In this document: one piece after another, positions 47,120 through 58,641 of the stretch
How the letters are laid out: every line of letters starts with the position of its first letter
Position numbering within the stretch: the stretch's first letter is position 1
Notes under the pieces: model-generated
Database searches by the model: none
Seen by the model: only the letters and a program-made list of their open reading frames with translations
Told to the model about the DNA's origin: nothing
Position numbers and translations under genes: made by a program
NCBI GenBank assembly: GCA_019400425.1
Contig: JAFREE010000127.1
Span: forward strand, 1 to 64,000
Reading direction: 5' to 3'
DNA from: Hymenochaete sp. R1
Taxonomy: Eukaryota > Basidiomycota > Agaricomycetes > Hymenochaetales > Hymenochaetaceae
Length of the DNA stretch: 64,000 bases

Positions 47120-47380
47120 TTACGCCTTGAACTTGCATGCCGCAAACGGAATGGCAAACGAAATACCCAAGAAAGCTGACGATTTCGCAATGAACGTCGA
47201 CTTCTTCGCATACTTGAACGGAAAGTTCTGGAGATCTTTATTACCAAGGGAATAGTGTACGGATAAAAGCCATTGGCGTACATTGTTCATAGTGTTCTCA
47301 ACGTGTAGTAAGCGAGCTTCACGGCGAGGGGACAGGTTTTGATGTCTGAACGTCGTGCGGATGAGGCGTGAGGACATCAT
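47120..47380 (-). CDS. COX8: Cytochrome c oxidase subunit VIIc/COX8-like small mitochondrial protein
   Basis: Two exons flank a 54-nt intron (47228-47281). The spliced protein is about 68 residues: a basic presequence-like start (MMSSRLIRTTFRHQNLSPRR), the family processing region LLHVENTMNN, and a mature part NFPFKYAKKSTFIAKSSAFL then GISFAIPFAACKFKA. The single transmembrane helix with FAIPFAA is characteristic of subunit VIIc, a nuclear-encoded subunit of respiratory complex IV in the inner membrane. The intron contains no stop and is a multiple of three, so retention would add 18 residues in frame. The stop overlaps a possible donor (GTAAGT), so a slightly different C-terminus cannot be excluded. 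Confidence 0.8.
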   Translation of the reverse strand: MMSSRLIRTTFRHQNLSPRREARLLHVENTMNNVRQWLLSVHYSLGNKDLQNFPFKYAKKSTFIAKSSAFLGISFAIPFAACKFKA

Positions 47381-47679
47381 GATGGAGGGAAGACGAGAGC
47401 AATATCTAACCAACGATGCACGTTTCTCGCTTTTTCATCGTTGAGAAATTGAATTGAGAAGCACTCGATTGTGTACACCTGACCACCTTTCATAGTCATG
47501 GGGTATCCGCTGAGAAACAACCTCGTGATGGAGTTTAAAAGTTCCGTAACACTGCATTTTTCGTAGGATCATGAAATAAAATAAGATATGTAGTCCTGGG
47601 TCCATCATATGCGTTACAGTATCATAACTTGATTATCAAAGGGTATCGAATTAAAGAGGACAAGCCATGAAGCAAATCA

Positions 47680-50600
47680 TCAATATCCTGTCGGCCTCGC
47701 ATGGGTTTTGGAAGTGTCGTAAGCTCGTATCAGGCGAGCTTGATCTTGCTTATTTGAGTCTTCCGTTTGGCTGAAAGCAAAACCTCGGTTTCTTCTCATT
47801 CGCTGGACGGCGCGCACTTTCTTGATGGCCTTTTGGAACCTGCGAAAGATGAGTCAATCCAATGAAGGTGACATTAGGCTTTGAACGTACTGTTCTTGCC
47901 GTGGTCTATAGTCGGGAATATTATACTTCTGCAGTTCTTGTGCAATATGATACGAAGCTGGGACATACGTCCTCCGGTAACTTGTTCATAAATTAGAATA
48001 ACTCAAGCACCGGAGTGACCACAAAAACTCACTATTTCCATGTGAAGTCACGAGCTAGACACACCAACGGAGTGAGTATCAACACCAAATAGAAGACAGC
48101 ATTCGTCCATAAGCGAGGGACAATGCCTTGATACTCCATCGAAAATCCTATTATCGGCGCAATAGTAGCGTAGAGAGGAAGGAATAACATTGTGAAGACA
48201 AAAGATCCGGGAATTGCAGCAGCAGTGTATTTCGTCCATATGCTAATGAGTATGTGTAAATCATGGGTCAAAACGCACAAACAAAGTAAACTTACTCCGA
48301 AACGAGCGCTGCCTTCCCAAGCACGGTCAAAAGTGTTGCGAGGTAGAGAGTGGTACCCCAGAACCATAATCCACAGTCGAATCCATCACTTTGTTTGAGA
48401 TCGCCCCAAAAGAGGACAATGGAGAAAGCGAAGAGAACGAGACTGTGAAAGAATGCATTTGCAACCCATTGCCAGAATGAGGTTTTGGTGAAGAATGCAT
48501 TTTTCTGGCCTAAGGCATAGAGTTGTGGGTAACGGTCAAGGATACGCGCAGAAACAAATTGGTCGAAAATTCCAATAACGAGAGGTGGGAGAACAGTAAA
48601 GACGACATTGTATAACGAAAAAGTCCACGACTCAAACGAGACCTGCCCGGAAAAGTTATTGAAGAAAGAAAACTAAGTGTCGATTGTCAGCATCAAATAT
48701 CATTGCTTCATAAATTACGTACCCAGAATTGTGTCATATACAGCGTAATGTTCTTGTAGAAAGAGTCTGTGCGCAGGAGGTATAAGGAAATAGCGACGCA
48801 ATTATTCACACCATAATGTCTTACAAAGGATAAGCTTTGATAATCGCCTATAGCTCCAGGCCCCGTGCACGAGCAGCAACTTCTTTAAGTAGCGGAACTG
48901 AGAAATAGCCACATCGGAAGATCGTGCAGCTTGGAGACCCTGGGAAGAAAATTAACAGTCACCTTACTTGTTGAATCGACGGAACGGACCTCAACGCCTG
49001 CTATGCCAACACCAACGTGAGCGGCCTGAATCATGCTCACGTCGTTGGCTCCGTCGCCGATGGCAAGGAGAAGAGCTTTTTTGTTTTTCTTGACAAGTTT
49101 GACTACTAATGCTTTTTGCAATGGCGAGACGCGACCTAATCAAGGGTGAGCTCTGGAACATGATATATGATAGATCCGCTCACAACAAATGACGGCTTTG
49201 CACATAACTGCTAAATCAAGAAACAACAACGATAACTCTTTTTCCAGAGCAAAAGTCAGACTTTTCCCATCTATTGCTGTCATCAGTCCGTTTCATAATG
49301 AGATAGAGAATGAAAACAAGCCACCTATAATTAACGCCAGGTCTTCGAGTTCTCCTGTCTTCCTCTGGTTTTGGATTGCGTTTACCCGTTTCTGGATAAA
49401 ATCTTTCGTCGCGGCAGCACTTTCTTCATTGACGATAACGAGGTTCATCGACTCGGATATGAGTCGGCAGCTCATACCGATGTTTATAGCAGTTTCTTGC
49501 CTGTCTCCCGTAAGTACCCAGACCTTGATTCCAGCCATCTGAAGCGTGTGAATAGCGTCAGGTACTCCTTCCTGAAGCTTATCCTCGATAGCCGTAGCGC
49601 CTAGCAAAAACATATCCTTTTCAATCGTTTCGGCAGCTGCATCCAAAGCTTCTCCCCTTCCATTGATTGTCGCAGCTGCTTGATCATATATTTGAGAAAA
49701 ATCGCGGTATTCTGCCTCGGAAACATCCCTTGAGGCGAGACAAAGTGTTCTCAGGCCTTCGGTCGCGTAGTCCTGACAAAATTATGATACATAATGGTAT
49801 TAAACAAGTATCTGACGATAAAGGTATTTACCTCAAGATGTACCAGGGTTTTCTCGACGTAAGGTTGGTTTGGCCCAAGCCGTTCCAATATGACGGTGTC
49901 CGCACCCTTGCAGTATAATTTGATTTGACCCTCGGGCGTGCGTACTAACGTCGACATGCGCTTTCGAGTCGAGTTGAATTCCAAGACATTGAGAATCTCG
50001 AATTCGCAAGATCTGCCTTGAATATTTACGAACACGGACTTGGGCTTCCGAGTCTTTTAGTAATGTAAGAAGTGTTTCAGTCTTCTGCACCAAACCCAGT
50101 GAAAAAACACGTACATGGAACTGGTAACCAAGAAGTTCTGCACCCGCAACGAGTGCGGCCTCATCAGGGCTACTAGCCTGATAAGCCAGCCTGCCACCAT
50201 CCTTAACTTCCGGAATAACGGTATGGCAGACGGCGAGAAGCCGCATGAATTCCTTCGTCACTTGAGCATCCCTTGAAGAATCATGAGGATCCTCTGATGA
50301 CAAAAATGGGTTCGCAGAGGCGTCATCGTCTCGTCCAAGAATTCCTCGTAAGTCATCGAATGACCGCCAACCTTCTTTTCCTTCTTCGTCCGGTCCACCT
50401 CCACCAGCATCAACAGATTCTGCATATGCAGTACCGGCAGTTGAACAGCAACGGAACTCCATTTCATTTCGGGTAAGCGTACCGGTCTTGTCGGAAAATA
50501 CGTACTCGATTTGACCCAGTTCTTCTACGAGAGATGAAGTTCGACACAATGCTGGCGTATCCGTGTTGGGATAATACATGTCCAGATCGGAATTTATTAG

Positions 50601-52298
50601 CTGAGCTTGCTGGAACTTCACCACCTCCATTGTTACAATTAGAGAGATGGGAATAAGGTTATTGTAGAGGATGATAAATGTGAGAATGTCTGTTTGATCA
50701 TGAGTAAGTCATTAATGACTCGTTCGGACAATTCATACCTTCGATAAACCCCTTGGCTAGCACAAAACGAAGATCAAAAATGATATAGATGACAGGCGAC
50801 AAATAACTCTTACCACGACCAGAGATTGTATTCTCTTCAAATAAGTACCATTGTGCCGAAGAAAAAAACCACTAAAAATAAAATGTAAGTGAGGAGAGTT
50901 TACCCTGATAGTTCGAAACATACCGTTCTGATGCTACTACCAATCGTACTGCCTATTGAAAGCGCCAACAACAGCACAAATAAAAAAATAATATTAAGGT
51001 TTACTTGACGTTCAACTGCTGTCCTCTTGATTGGTGCAGCGCTGAAAAATGAAATAAGCAAGTTTATTCCGAGCATGTCCTCCAAACACGTACGTTGCGT
51101 TGCGCATCAGCTTTGTCTCGTGCCCGGTGAACACCACCAATCCATAAACCCATGGTGTATTCCGCAGTTGTGCGCCTCGGAGGAGGATTTGATCCGGTCC
51201 CAAAGGTACCTGCTTCGGAACGCCCTGTTCTGTGACGAGGTCGAGCGTGCCTTCGTAGGTGTACAATGAGTTATTAGGATGTTCACTCCGCAGCGCACCG
51301 CGTAATGCGGTTACGAGGGGCGGTGCTGTCAGATGGGAAGTCAGCGGATTCGCTTGCTTGATCTTCAGATTAGTCTCGCCGTCTAAATTGGAGGTCTCGA
51401 TGTAGCAAAGTCCTTCGGGCTCTGAACTTGATAGCAATACGAGATCTGCCGGAATCGAATCGTTTGATTCGACTCGTATGACGTCGCCAACACGAATATC
51501 CTTCCACTTTCGTGATTCAAATGAACCATCCGCACACATGACCTTGGCAAGGCGAGAGTTGAGTTCCCTGTCCGATTGGTGACGTTTAAGGTCTTCCTGT
51601 GTTTCCTTGAATGCAGATGCCAAAAGAACAACAGCAAGGGGTGCTATAGTCGTATATTTGTTGGTAGGTGATACGTCCGGTATTTGTTGAATGCAAGCGG
51701 TGAAAAGGAAGAACAAGTTAGCATATTTGCTAAACTGCTCCAAAAGAAACTTTGGAACAAAAGTAGCGGCATTATATTTGCTCGTGCTGATGTAGTTGTT
51801 GCCAAAATCAGGATTTTGGGTTCCATTGAAATCGTTCAAATGGATCACTCGCTCGCCCTTGAGAACCTCTTGGTCCTTCACCCACGGCCACTTCCACTTT
51901 CGTACTCGTTTCGGTCTCGGTGGTGGTGATTCGGATTTTGTGCCAGGAAACGATGCAGAGCCTTGAAATGGGACAGACGGCTGTTCTATGGGAATGTCAT
52001 CGTCAAAATTCCACCCCTGCGGTTGACCTGATCCAGGGAGTGTCACTTTGGAATGGCCAGCTGGATCGGCCGCAGCCATACGAAGCGGAAGATTTGACTC
52101 CTTGCTCTGCATTGGAAGTGAACGTCCAAAGGCGCTGCTAGGTCCATCGTCCTCATCGTCGAAGAACGGGTCGAGAACCTGGTTAGGACTGGACATGCCG
52201 TGCGAATGGGATGGAGGATAACCAGCATTGGCGGGTTGGTATTGGCGACTGGCAGGATTGGCGGACGACACGAGACGAGCGAAGTCGTCTGCGTTCAT
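47680..52298 (-). CDS. P4-type ATPase, phospholipid flippase (Drs2-like)
   Basis: This type IV P-type ATPase moves aminophospholipids to the cytosolic leaflet, usually in the trans-Golgi or plasma membrane with a Cdc50 partner. The start at 52298 gives [20 protein letters not shown] and a long disordered acidic N-terminus. Then come [57 protein letters not shown] (actuator DGET), [17 protein letters not shown] (phosphorylated Asp), [40 protein letters not shown] and [20 protein letters not shown]. The membrane part has [13 protein letters not shown] and ends in a basic tail [20 protein letters not shown]. The N-terminal extension and sequence favour the Drs2 group over Dnf or Neo1. Multiple introns are present. 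Confidence 0.93.
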
Positions 52299-52836
52299 TT
52301 TTTAGCCTCTACTGTGCCAGACAATGAGGGCAATAGACGAAATGCTGTTTCTGGTGAGCAGAGAGTGAGAGGGGCCTAGAATGGCGATGGCGACCGTGAC
52401 AGCTAGACGACGGTAGTGAGTAGTGAGTGGACACGCCGAAAGCTAAATTACACTGCCATCCTCTTCGTAGGCTGGGGCTGTGCAGGCTGAGCGACTACAC
52501 GTGACTTCTGTGCCTTATCATTCAGCACATTCAGGCTGTTGCTGTTGTAACTCTATTTGATTGCATTGAGCATTGAATCGGTTAGGCAAGTCACTCACAG
52601 ATACTGAGAGTTTGCAGAATGAGATACAAATTCTTTTACAGTATATTAGCCTCATAGGCGTTCTGGGAAGATAGGCTCAAAAAATCGCTTGTATGAGAAT
52701 GATCATGATGTACATTGCATTCCGCTACGCATACAGGGTTAACCAGCGCATACTATTATACAAGAATGGATACGTCTATACCAAGTCAAAGAAAGTTCCT
52801 CTTGATTTCCCACCTAATCCTCGCTACCTGCATCTT
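52299..52836. promoter_or_regulatory. Region upstream of the flippase gene, no gene seen
   Basis: This 538-bp stretch lies between the flippase start and the NMNAT stop codon, both on the minus strand. It should contain the flippase promoter and the NMNAT 3' UTR. No recognisable element stands out. Confidence 0.45.
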
Positions 52837-53804
52837 CTACCCAGAGTGATTTTGGGGTGCCACTGCAAGTTCTCGTTCGTGGTCGCGTCCAAGACATTGT
52901 TGATAATTGGCATTGGAGGTATTAGGGGCCTCGTCCTGATACAATCCTTTTTCGAGAATATATTCCATCACAGAAGTAGGTATCAGGTAGCGGACAGATA
53001 GCCCTCGGCGCAAAAAGAGCCTAACTTTTGTCGATGAAACGTCGTTTTGTATGAGCTGGGACACAAGGTATATGTTATTCCTCCATCTTGCCAAAGCGTC
53101 GATCGCTTGAGTCATATCCGCGCCTGCTCGCTCGACAGTGAAGCACCCGTACTTTCCGAGAATGTGATCCAACTAAAATGTTGTGTAAATCAGTGATGAA
53201 GCACGCCGTACAGAGCGGGATAATCAGAGGTCACAAAAACGCACATCGTCTTCCGACCACACCCCTGGTTCAGACATTGTGCTTATGAGATCGGATCCAG
53301 CTAGCAACATAACTTGTACTCTCTTTCGTTCCCCGTCTGCAGTTAACACGCCACCCAGAACATCGTTTATCTCGTGGTCAAAGTGGTCTAGCACCAACGC
53401 TGTCCGCTTATAGTCCTGCAATGCTTCCCAGGAGTCAACCATCAGCCAAGGCGACTCGCGAGCCGCAAACTGGCACATCGTCAACCTTCGAGAGCTACAT
53501 CAATGACAAATGATATTTCGAAAAAAACTGAAACTGACCGGTGATTTGCACTGAGTAAACCTGGCTTCTTGTACATGTCACTGACAGGACTAAGATAACC
53601 GCCCATGATTTCAAAGTCTGTGCTCTGCCGCACATAATCCGCGGCCATCTCGAAGATACGCAGGTGTAGGTATGTGAGGGGAGAGAAGGAACCGCATGCA
53701 ACGAGCACGATGGGTTCCTTGGATGAGTCTCGGAGAGTTCTCGAGAGTCGATCACTGGGAAAATGATAGTTCGTCAGAGGGTCCCTGCTTTCCGTCGCAT
53801 CCAT
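52837..53804 (-). CDS. Nicotinamide mononucleotide adenylyltransferase (NMNAT)
   Basis: The enzyme joins NMN (or nicotinate mononucleotide) to AMP from ATP, the last common step of NAD synthesis. The start at 53804 gives MDATESRDPLTNYHFPSDRL. The nucleotide-binding motif is VLVACGSFSPLTYLHLRIFE (GxFxPxTxxHLR). Exon 2 encodes RRLTMCQFAARESPWLMVDS-WEALQDYKRT and the NMN-site VQVMLLAGSDLISTMSEPGV. Exon 3 encodes LDHILGKYGCFTVERAGADM, DVSSTKVRLFLRRGLSVRYL (ISSTxxR motif) and IPTSVMEYILEKGLY. The order and spacing match eukaryotic NMNATs. It is divergent from the glycosyltransferase gene with 320 bp between start codons. Confidence 0.93.
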
Positions 53805-54124
53805 TGAGATAGGTCCACAAGTAATACTAGCGCAGCCGTCGTTGTATGTGAGGAGGGACGGGAGGACGGGAAGTCGGGAAAGAAAGGTGAGTGAGAGTGA
53901 GAGTAGATGCGGGAGACTATGCACCGGGCGTACGGTTGATGCTTTGTAATTAAAATGCGCAAAGAGGAATTGTCCGGAATAGGAAGTCAAGGGTGAGTCC
54001 GTTAAAATAGCCAACTTCGTTTCAACCTTCATCTCGTTCATCCGTTCGCCCTGAAAGCAGCCTGCGGCAGTGCGTAGGAGCCCGAAAAAAGAACCTTGAG
54101 CCGGGTGGGGACAACGTTAGCCAA
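53805..54124. promoter_or_regulatory. Divergent promoter between NMNAT and glycosyltransferase genes
   Basis: This 320-bp region has C/T-richness on the NMNAT sense strand (GA-rich on plus near 53850-53900). No other feature recognised. Confidence 0.45.
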
Positions 54125-55762
54125 ATGATGCTCAGAAATGGCCCCTTTTTAAGCTCAGTTTGTGGACGTTGCTTCTTACTTGCATGTCTGACCATGTCTC
54201 TGCGAGTGGCATTGGTGTCATACGTATTGGTCGCAGTCATCTATTCCTCGTACGCGGCATTGCAGTATGCTGCTTCTGCATCAAATCTCTGTTTGCCGGT
54301 CGCTCTCCGAATGAACCTTCCGGTAGCAACTCTCGAAAACTTCCCTCTCAACGTCATTGGGACGTCTGTTGCTTACGTCGTCGATTCTGTGTTTAACCCC
54401 GTATCCAAATCCACCAATTCGCGGCTCCCCGCTAGCCATACAAATCACATCTCGCTCTCAAAGCATGCTATCGATGCTGTCAGATGGACGTCCGCAGTAT
54501 CTGGAACGCCCAACGTTTCGGACTACATTGATCTCATCTCGATGCCTGCGTCTCTTTTCCTTTCCAAAGCATTCCAAGTATCTCACGAGCATCTCGCCTA
54601 TGCAAATGAAGTTAACCTTGATGTCATCCCATTCTTCTATCGAGCTACTCTAGAACACGATTCGGACGACGTAACCATAACTACGCTCGTAACACGAAAC
54701 CGTTTTCAGGTCCTTAAACAGCTTGTAGAGCGCTACCACGGCCCTGTTTCAGTCACTATTCATGTTTCTCGAAAGGAACTCCTAGACGGACAGCATGCTG
54801 GTGATGCTAAAAAAGGGTTTCTAAAAGCCCTACACCACTTGTACTCTTCGTCGTCTCTGATGACTCGCTTCCTGGATATCCACCTTGTAGTTACTGCTTC
54901 CCCGATCGATAGGCAGTTTAATACCTGGCGGAACATCGCTCGCCTTTTCGCTCGGACAGACTACGTCATGATGTTGGACGTTGATTTCGTTCCGTGTACT
55001 GACTTTCGTGGAAGATTGCGAGGTATTCGTGGAGAGGTCAAGACGATGTTGGAAATCGGAACGGCGGCACTCGTTATCCCGGCTTTTGAGTTCACCGAGC
55101 CATCGGATGGCTTAAATGCTACTTCTTTCCCTTCGACTAAGCAAGCATTGGTGGAACTTTATAACGCTTCACGTGTTGCCATGTTTCATGCCACCTGGGC
55201 TCCCGGTCACAGCAGTACGGATTACGAGCGTTTCCTTTTCCACAGTCCACCCGGTGCCGTCTACAAAATCAACCAGGACAATTACCAGCATTCGTACGAA
55301 CCCTATATTATATTCCGACGCGACGGTAACTCCGATCATCCTGCAACTTTACCTTGGTGCGATGAAAGATTCATCGGATATGGCGGCAATAAAGCTGCTT
55401 GCCTTTACGAGATGTATTTGTCTGGCATCAACTTCTATGTCCTTTCGGACGATTTTCTCATTCATCAAAGTCACGAGTACGACGAAAAGGCGAGGAAACT
55501 TGAACGTCGATACAATCGACGTATATACGCGGACTTTCGCGAGGAAGTCTGCCTTAAGTACCTCACCTTATTCAGGGACTCTGGTAATTTGCAATCACCG
55601 AAAGCAAAAAATGCAATTGAAGCCTGCAAGAAGGTCAAAGGAGTTTCAAGGCTAGCGTCAATGGCAAGAAGTCTGTTTTCACTACTTCCGATCCTTACAC
55701 TGATATCCTTCGTTAGCTCCTCGAAAAGTCGAGATAGACGAAAAAGGCTCGCGCACAAATAA
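54125..55762 (+). CDS. LARGE-like (GT49-type) glycosyltransferase, type II membrane protein
   Basis: One exon encodes up to 545 residues. The first ATG (54125) or the one at 54194 may be used; both precede a single N-terminal membrane anchor (MSLRVALVSYVLVAVIYSSY). The luminal domain has VTITTLVTRNRFQVLKQLVE, GPVSVTIHVSRKEL, FNTWRNIARLFARTDYVMML and the DxD-type metal site LDVDFVPCTDFR (~283). It continues with LVIPAFEFTEP, YEPYIIFRRDG, PWCDERFIGYGGNKAACLYE and FYVLSDDFLIHQSHEYDE. This pattern resembles LARGE/B4GAT1 (GT49) enzymes, which transfer glucuronic acid or xylose in animals; the fungal donor and acceptor are unknown. A second hydrophobic segment near the C-terminus (FSLLPILTLISFVSS) is odd for a type II Golgi enzyme. 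Confidence 0.75.
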   Translation: MMLRNGPFLSSVCGRCFLLACLTMSLRVALVSYVLVAVIYSSYAALQYAASASNLCLPVALRMNLPVATLENFPLNVIGTSVAYVVDSVFNPVSKSTNSRLPASHTNHISLSKHAIDAVRWTSAVSGTPNVSDYIDLISMPASLFLSKAFQVSHEHLAYANEVNLDVIPFFYRATLEHDSDDVTITTLVTRNRFQVLKQLVERYHGPVSVTIHVSRKELLDGQHAGDAKKGFLKALHHLYSSSSLMTRFLDIHLVVTASPIDRQFNTWRNIARLFARTDYVMMLDVDFVPCTDFRGRLRGIRGEVKTMLEIGTAALVIPAFEFTEPSDGLNATSFPSTKQALVELYNASRVAMFHATWAPGHSSTDYERFLFHSPPGAVYKINQDNYQHSYEPYIIFRRDGNSDHPATLPWCDERFIGYGGNKAACLYEMYLSGINFYVLSDDFLIHQSHEYDEKARKLERRYNRRIYADFREEVCLKYLTLFRDSGNLQSPKAKNAIEACKKVKGVSRLASMARSLFSLLPILTLISFVSSSKSRDRRKRLAHK

Positions 55763-55802
55763 TGCTCTTGCTTCACTACTGGATTCGATTTCAATATTAA
55801 TT

Positions 55803-57119
55803 CTACGTAGTTTGAGAAAAACGTTGGTAAAGCGCTAGAACACCAGTTTCTGCTGCATCCGAAACATATTCCACTCCCGCAAAGTCATGACCCCGTGCTT
55901 TTAAAGCATTCAGTATGAGAACTCTATACGCCTGTATCCCGACCAGAGACCCGCCAAAAACGATTATAGAAGAAGATGCATCCAAATACGAAGTCGTATC
56001 GTTTGGGGCTTTCAAAGAAAATGGCTTTAGTAGTAATGATATTTGTTCAGCGAGTGCATCTGATGTGGTACGAAGAACGTCGAGAGCTAAAGGATCCATG
56101 CCTCCTATACCGTCTTGGCCAAAAGCCGCTCTGAAAACAAGTGGACTTAGTTGCGAGAGTCGTTTTTCCCGAGTTGCAGCGGCGCGCGCCTGATTCTTCG
56201 TATCTTTGGCGCTCACGCCTAAACTTAAATCATCCGGACTTCCCAACCGGGCAAGAAGTTCTGGCGCTGTTGAAACGTTGAAGTGGTCGAGAACAAGGGA
56301 TCGCAGACTTTGAGGTCCATTGTCACGGGTGGGAAGGGGTTTTCCATCTAAGACAGCAACCTCGTACTCTCGGAGAAGATGCCTGATTGTTTCACGGCCT
56401 ACATGAAATCCACTGCCTTCGTCGCCTAGTATCCATCCCCAACCACCGCTTCTAGCTACTTCCCGAGGGATGCCAGATTCTAGACGAAAACTCGAAGCTA
56501 TGGAACCGGTTCCAGCAACTACAGCAACTATTCGACAATCGAGATTCTTATCAAAAACAACACAAGTAAAAGAGAATGAGCGACTTACGACACGTCTGGA
56601 TGTTTTTATCTCGCATTGAAGCATTCAAAAGCGGTGCAGCAAGAAGAGAAGTATCGTTCGCAACGACGCAACGACTGACTGGGATCGACAATAGATGTGA
56701 TAACGCCGATGATAAGGCTTCGGTGGCCTGTGGAGTGTCCACTCCGGAGATCCCAAACCACGCTGCTGTGAACTGAGGCTGCGCTGACGGTAGCAGACCG
56801 TCGATATCAGGGAGCCCCATTTGTTTCAAGGCACTTTGCACGGTCACTTGGACGACTTGCAAGAATCGGTCGATTCCTTCGGACAGATAGTTGATATAAG
56901 ATATAGATTACAAGGTATATGTACAGACACTGACCTTGGTACGATGCATTAGATGGACCTCCCTAGTCGAATCTAGTATCAAAGAAGGGCTCCTTTGGAG
57001 TCATCACTAGCAATGAGATTCAGATTCACCTGGGCACGAGCTACAACTTCTCCTTTGTTATCACAGATGCATATCGATGTTTTCGATCCTCCACAATCTC
57101 CAACAAGATAATTCGCCAT
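55803..57119 (-). CDS. N-acetylglucosamine kinase (BadF/BadG/BcrA ATPase fold)
   Basis: The enzyme phosphorylates GlcNAc at C6, supplying the substrate of the deacetylase at 35-37 kb. The start at 57119 gives MANYLVGDCGGSKTSICICD (phosphate-1 loop). Then come FTAAWFGISGVDTPQATEAL, VVANDTSLLAAPLLNA, IVAVVAGTGSIASSFRLESG and ARSGGWGWILGDEGSGFHVG, the strongest family signature. Helical segments and the C-terminal SSSIIVFGGSLVGIQAYRVL and YVSDAAETGVLALYQRF follow. Several introns split the N-terminal part. The fold is that of the acetate/sugar kinase superfamily; GlcNAc specificity is inferred from the GGWGWxLGDEGSG pattern. Its stop codon lies 40 bp from that of the convergent glycosyltransferase gene. 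Confidence 0.88.
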
Positions 57120-57565
57120 AAGCAGACAATGCAGTTGAATCGGAATAGATGAGCTCTATCAGCTGAGATGGTATGGAGCGTTTGAAAGCGATAATGCACT
57201 CATAAATTCTGGAGGTTCGTCGATCACTCACTCAAGCCGGCCCTAAGTTTACTGCACTATAAAAGTGACGCGGCACAAAACTGTATTCTCCTTCGTGCGG
57301 CAGCACGGCTCGATCAGTTTCCCAACGTTGCTCATGGTGGCATTGATCTATGCTGCTGTTCGAGTGTCAAGCCGTGCTCTGATTGTTGCCGGACATCTAA
57401 GTACCCGTTCGATATACTTTATCATGGTTCCTCGATGGGTCGGTAGTTCGTACATTACTTCGAGGCATGTTATGTCCCTTTGTCGCATCGTAGAGATGTT
57501 ATTTTTTTTTTTAAAAAAAATTAAGCAACAAAGAGAATCGTTAATAAACAAATGTTTTCAGTCGC
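57120..57565. promoter_or_regulatory. Region upstream of GlcNAc kinase, no gene seen
   Basis: This 446-bp stretch lies between the kinase start and the ERV14 stop. A plus-strand open frame crosses it (from 57265) but continues into the ERV14 antisense strand and lacks protein-like features. A T11A8 run lies at 57502-57520. Confidence 0.5.
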
Positions 57566-58255
57566 TCATTCGCTTTCCGCAATCAAAGCAACAATCATCC
57601 TGATGGCGAGTTAGCAAAATACTAAAGATTGTCCGTCTGGATGCACACGCACCTATACAAATAGTAAAAGAAACTGAGGAGGTAGAAACCCAACTTTATG
57701 AAAGACTCCGTCTTATGGCCCGATAAAGTTCGAAAGATCTCCGTTGCATCATACATGTGGGACTTGTTCTTGATCCTGTTTTCATGAATAACATATCTCA
57801 GCCCGGGGTAAAGACGTACGTACTTGTTAGCGTTGTAGGCGACAAGAGGTGCGTTGAGGAAAAAAGCTGTCCATTGGCCACAGAGAAGAAAAAGCACGGT
57901 GAGGACTGCATGGGCGCCATTTTCGGGCAGAACGAACTATGACATATGAGCTAGAATCAAGTGGAAGTAACGGGATTTGGAATACCTGGTTTAGCTTGTT
58001 GCATAGGTCAATCGGATTGATATAGTCGCACTCTAAATCCGAAAACATGATGATCTTGTTGAAGGCCAGAATGGTAAGCCATCCGCAGATAGGATGAAAG
58101 CGGACAACACTTACGAAGAAAACCATGGTAAATAACAGCCCCGCCGCGAAGAGGACGGAGAACAGGAAAAGCCAGCCTGATTGTAGGCGATGCAACGTCA
58201 GCTCATCCTTGAGAAAAAGATGAGATGAAAACATGAGCGCACCTTCTCCCAGCAT
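57566..58255 (-). CDS. ERV14: Cornichon family ER cargo receptor ERV14
   Basis: Erv14/cornichon is a small ER-to-Golgi cargo receptor in COPII vesicles that helps export transmembrane proteins. Six exons are needed. The first is only MLGEG (ATG at 58255), joining [20 protein letters not shown]. Then [43 protein letters not shown] and [38 protein letters not shown] and [20 protein letters not shown], and a last exon [11 protein letters not shown] ending at 57566. These blocks match the cornichon family almost end to end, including the [20 protein letters not shown] signature used for COPII and cargo contact. There are three hydrophobic segments, as expected. Confidence 0.96.
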
Positions 58256-58641
58256 TTTGCACCTTCAATGTTAGTTACAGATGCTAGTTCACGGTCAACG
58301 CTGGTGAAAGAGGTGCTAGGAGGCAGAAAGATGCCTGCGAATGTGGAAGAAGGTAAGGGGACGCGTCGAACGATGGGTGGTTTGACCAGCAATGCAATGA
58401 ACCTCAAGGACTTATCTACCGTAACGTCACATCCATTTTTAGGTAACAATCAAAATCACGTGCACTACTATTGGAGGTCCACAGTCCACAGGCCCATTTG
58501 GTCATTTTCATTTTCTCAAAAATGTCATAATCACTACAACTAGTTTATCCATTTCCCAAGTTCATACACATTTTACATTACATCTATAAGTACAGGAGCC
58601 TTTTACATGACTTACAAAGCAGCGAATCGAGGTTGTATTAC
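58256..58641. promoter_or_regulatory. Region upstream of ERV14, no gene seen
   Basis: This 386-bp stretch lies between the ERV14 start and the stop of the next minus-strand gene. Open frames on both strands near 58268-58543 lack support. It should include the ERV14 promoter. Confidence 0.45.

Noticed and set aside
57265..57603. 112-codon plus-strand open frame upstream of GlcNAc kinase
   Set aside because: It runs across a promoter region into the antisense of ERV14 and through a T11A8 run.
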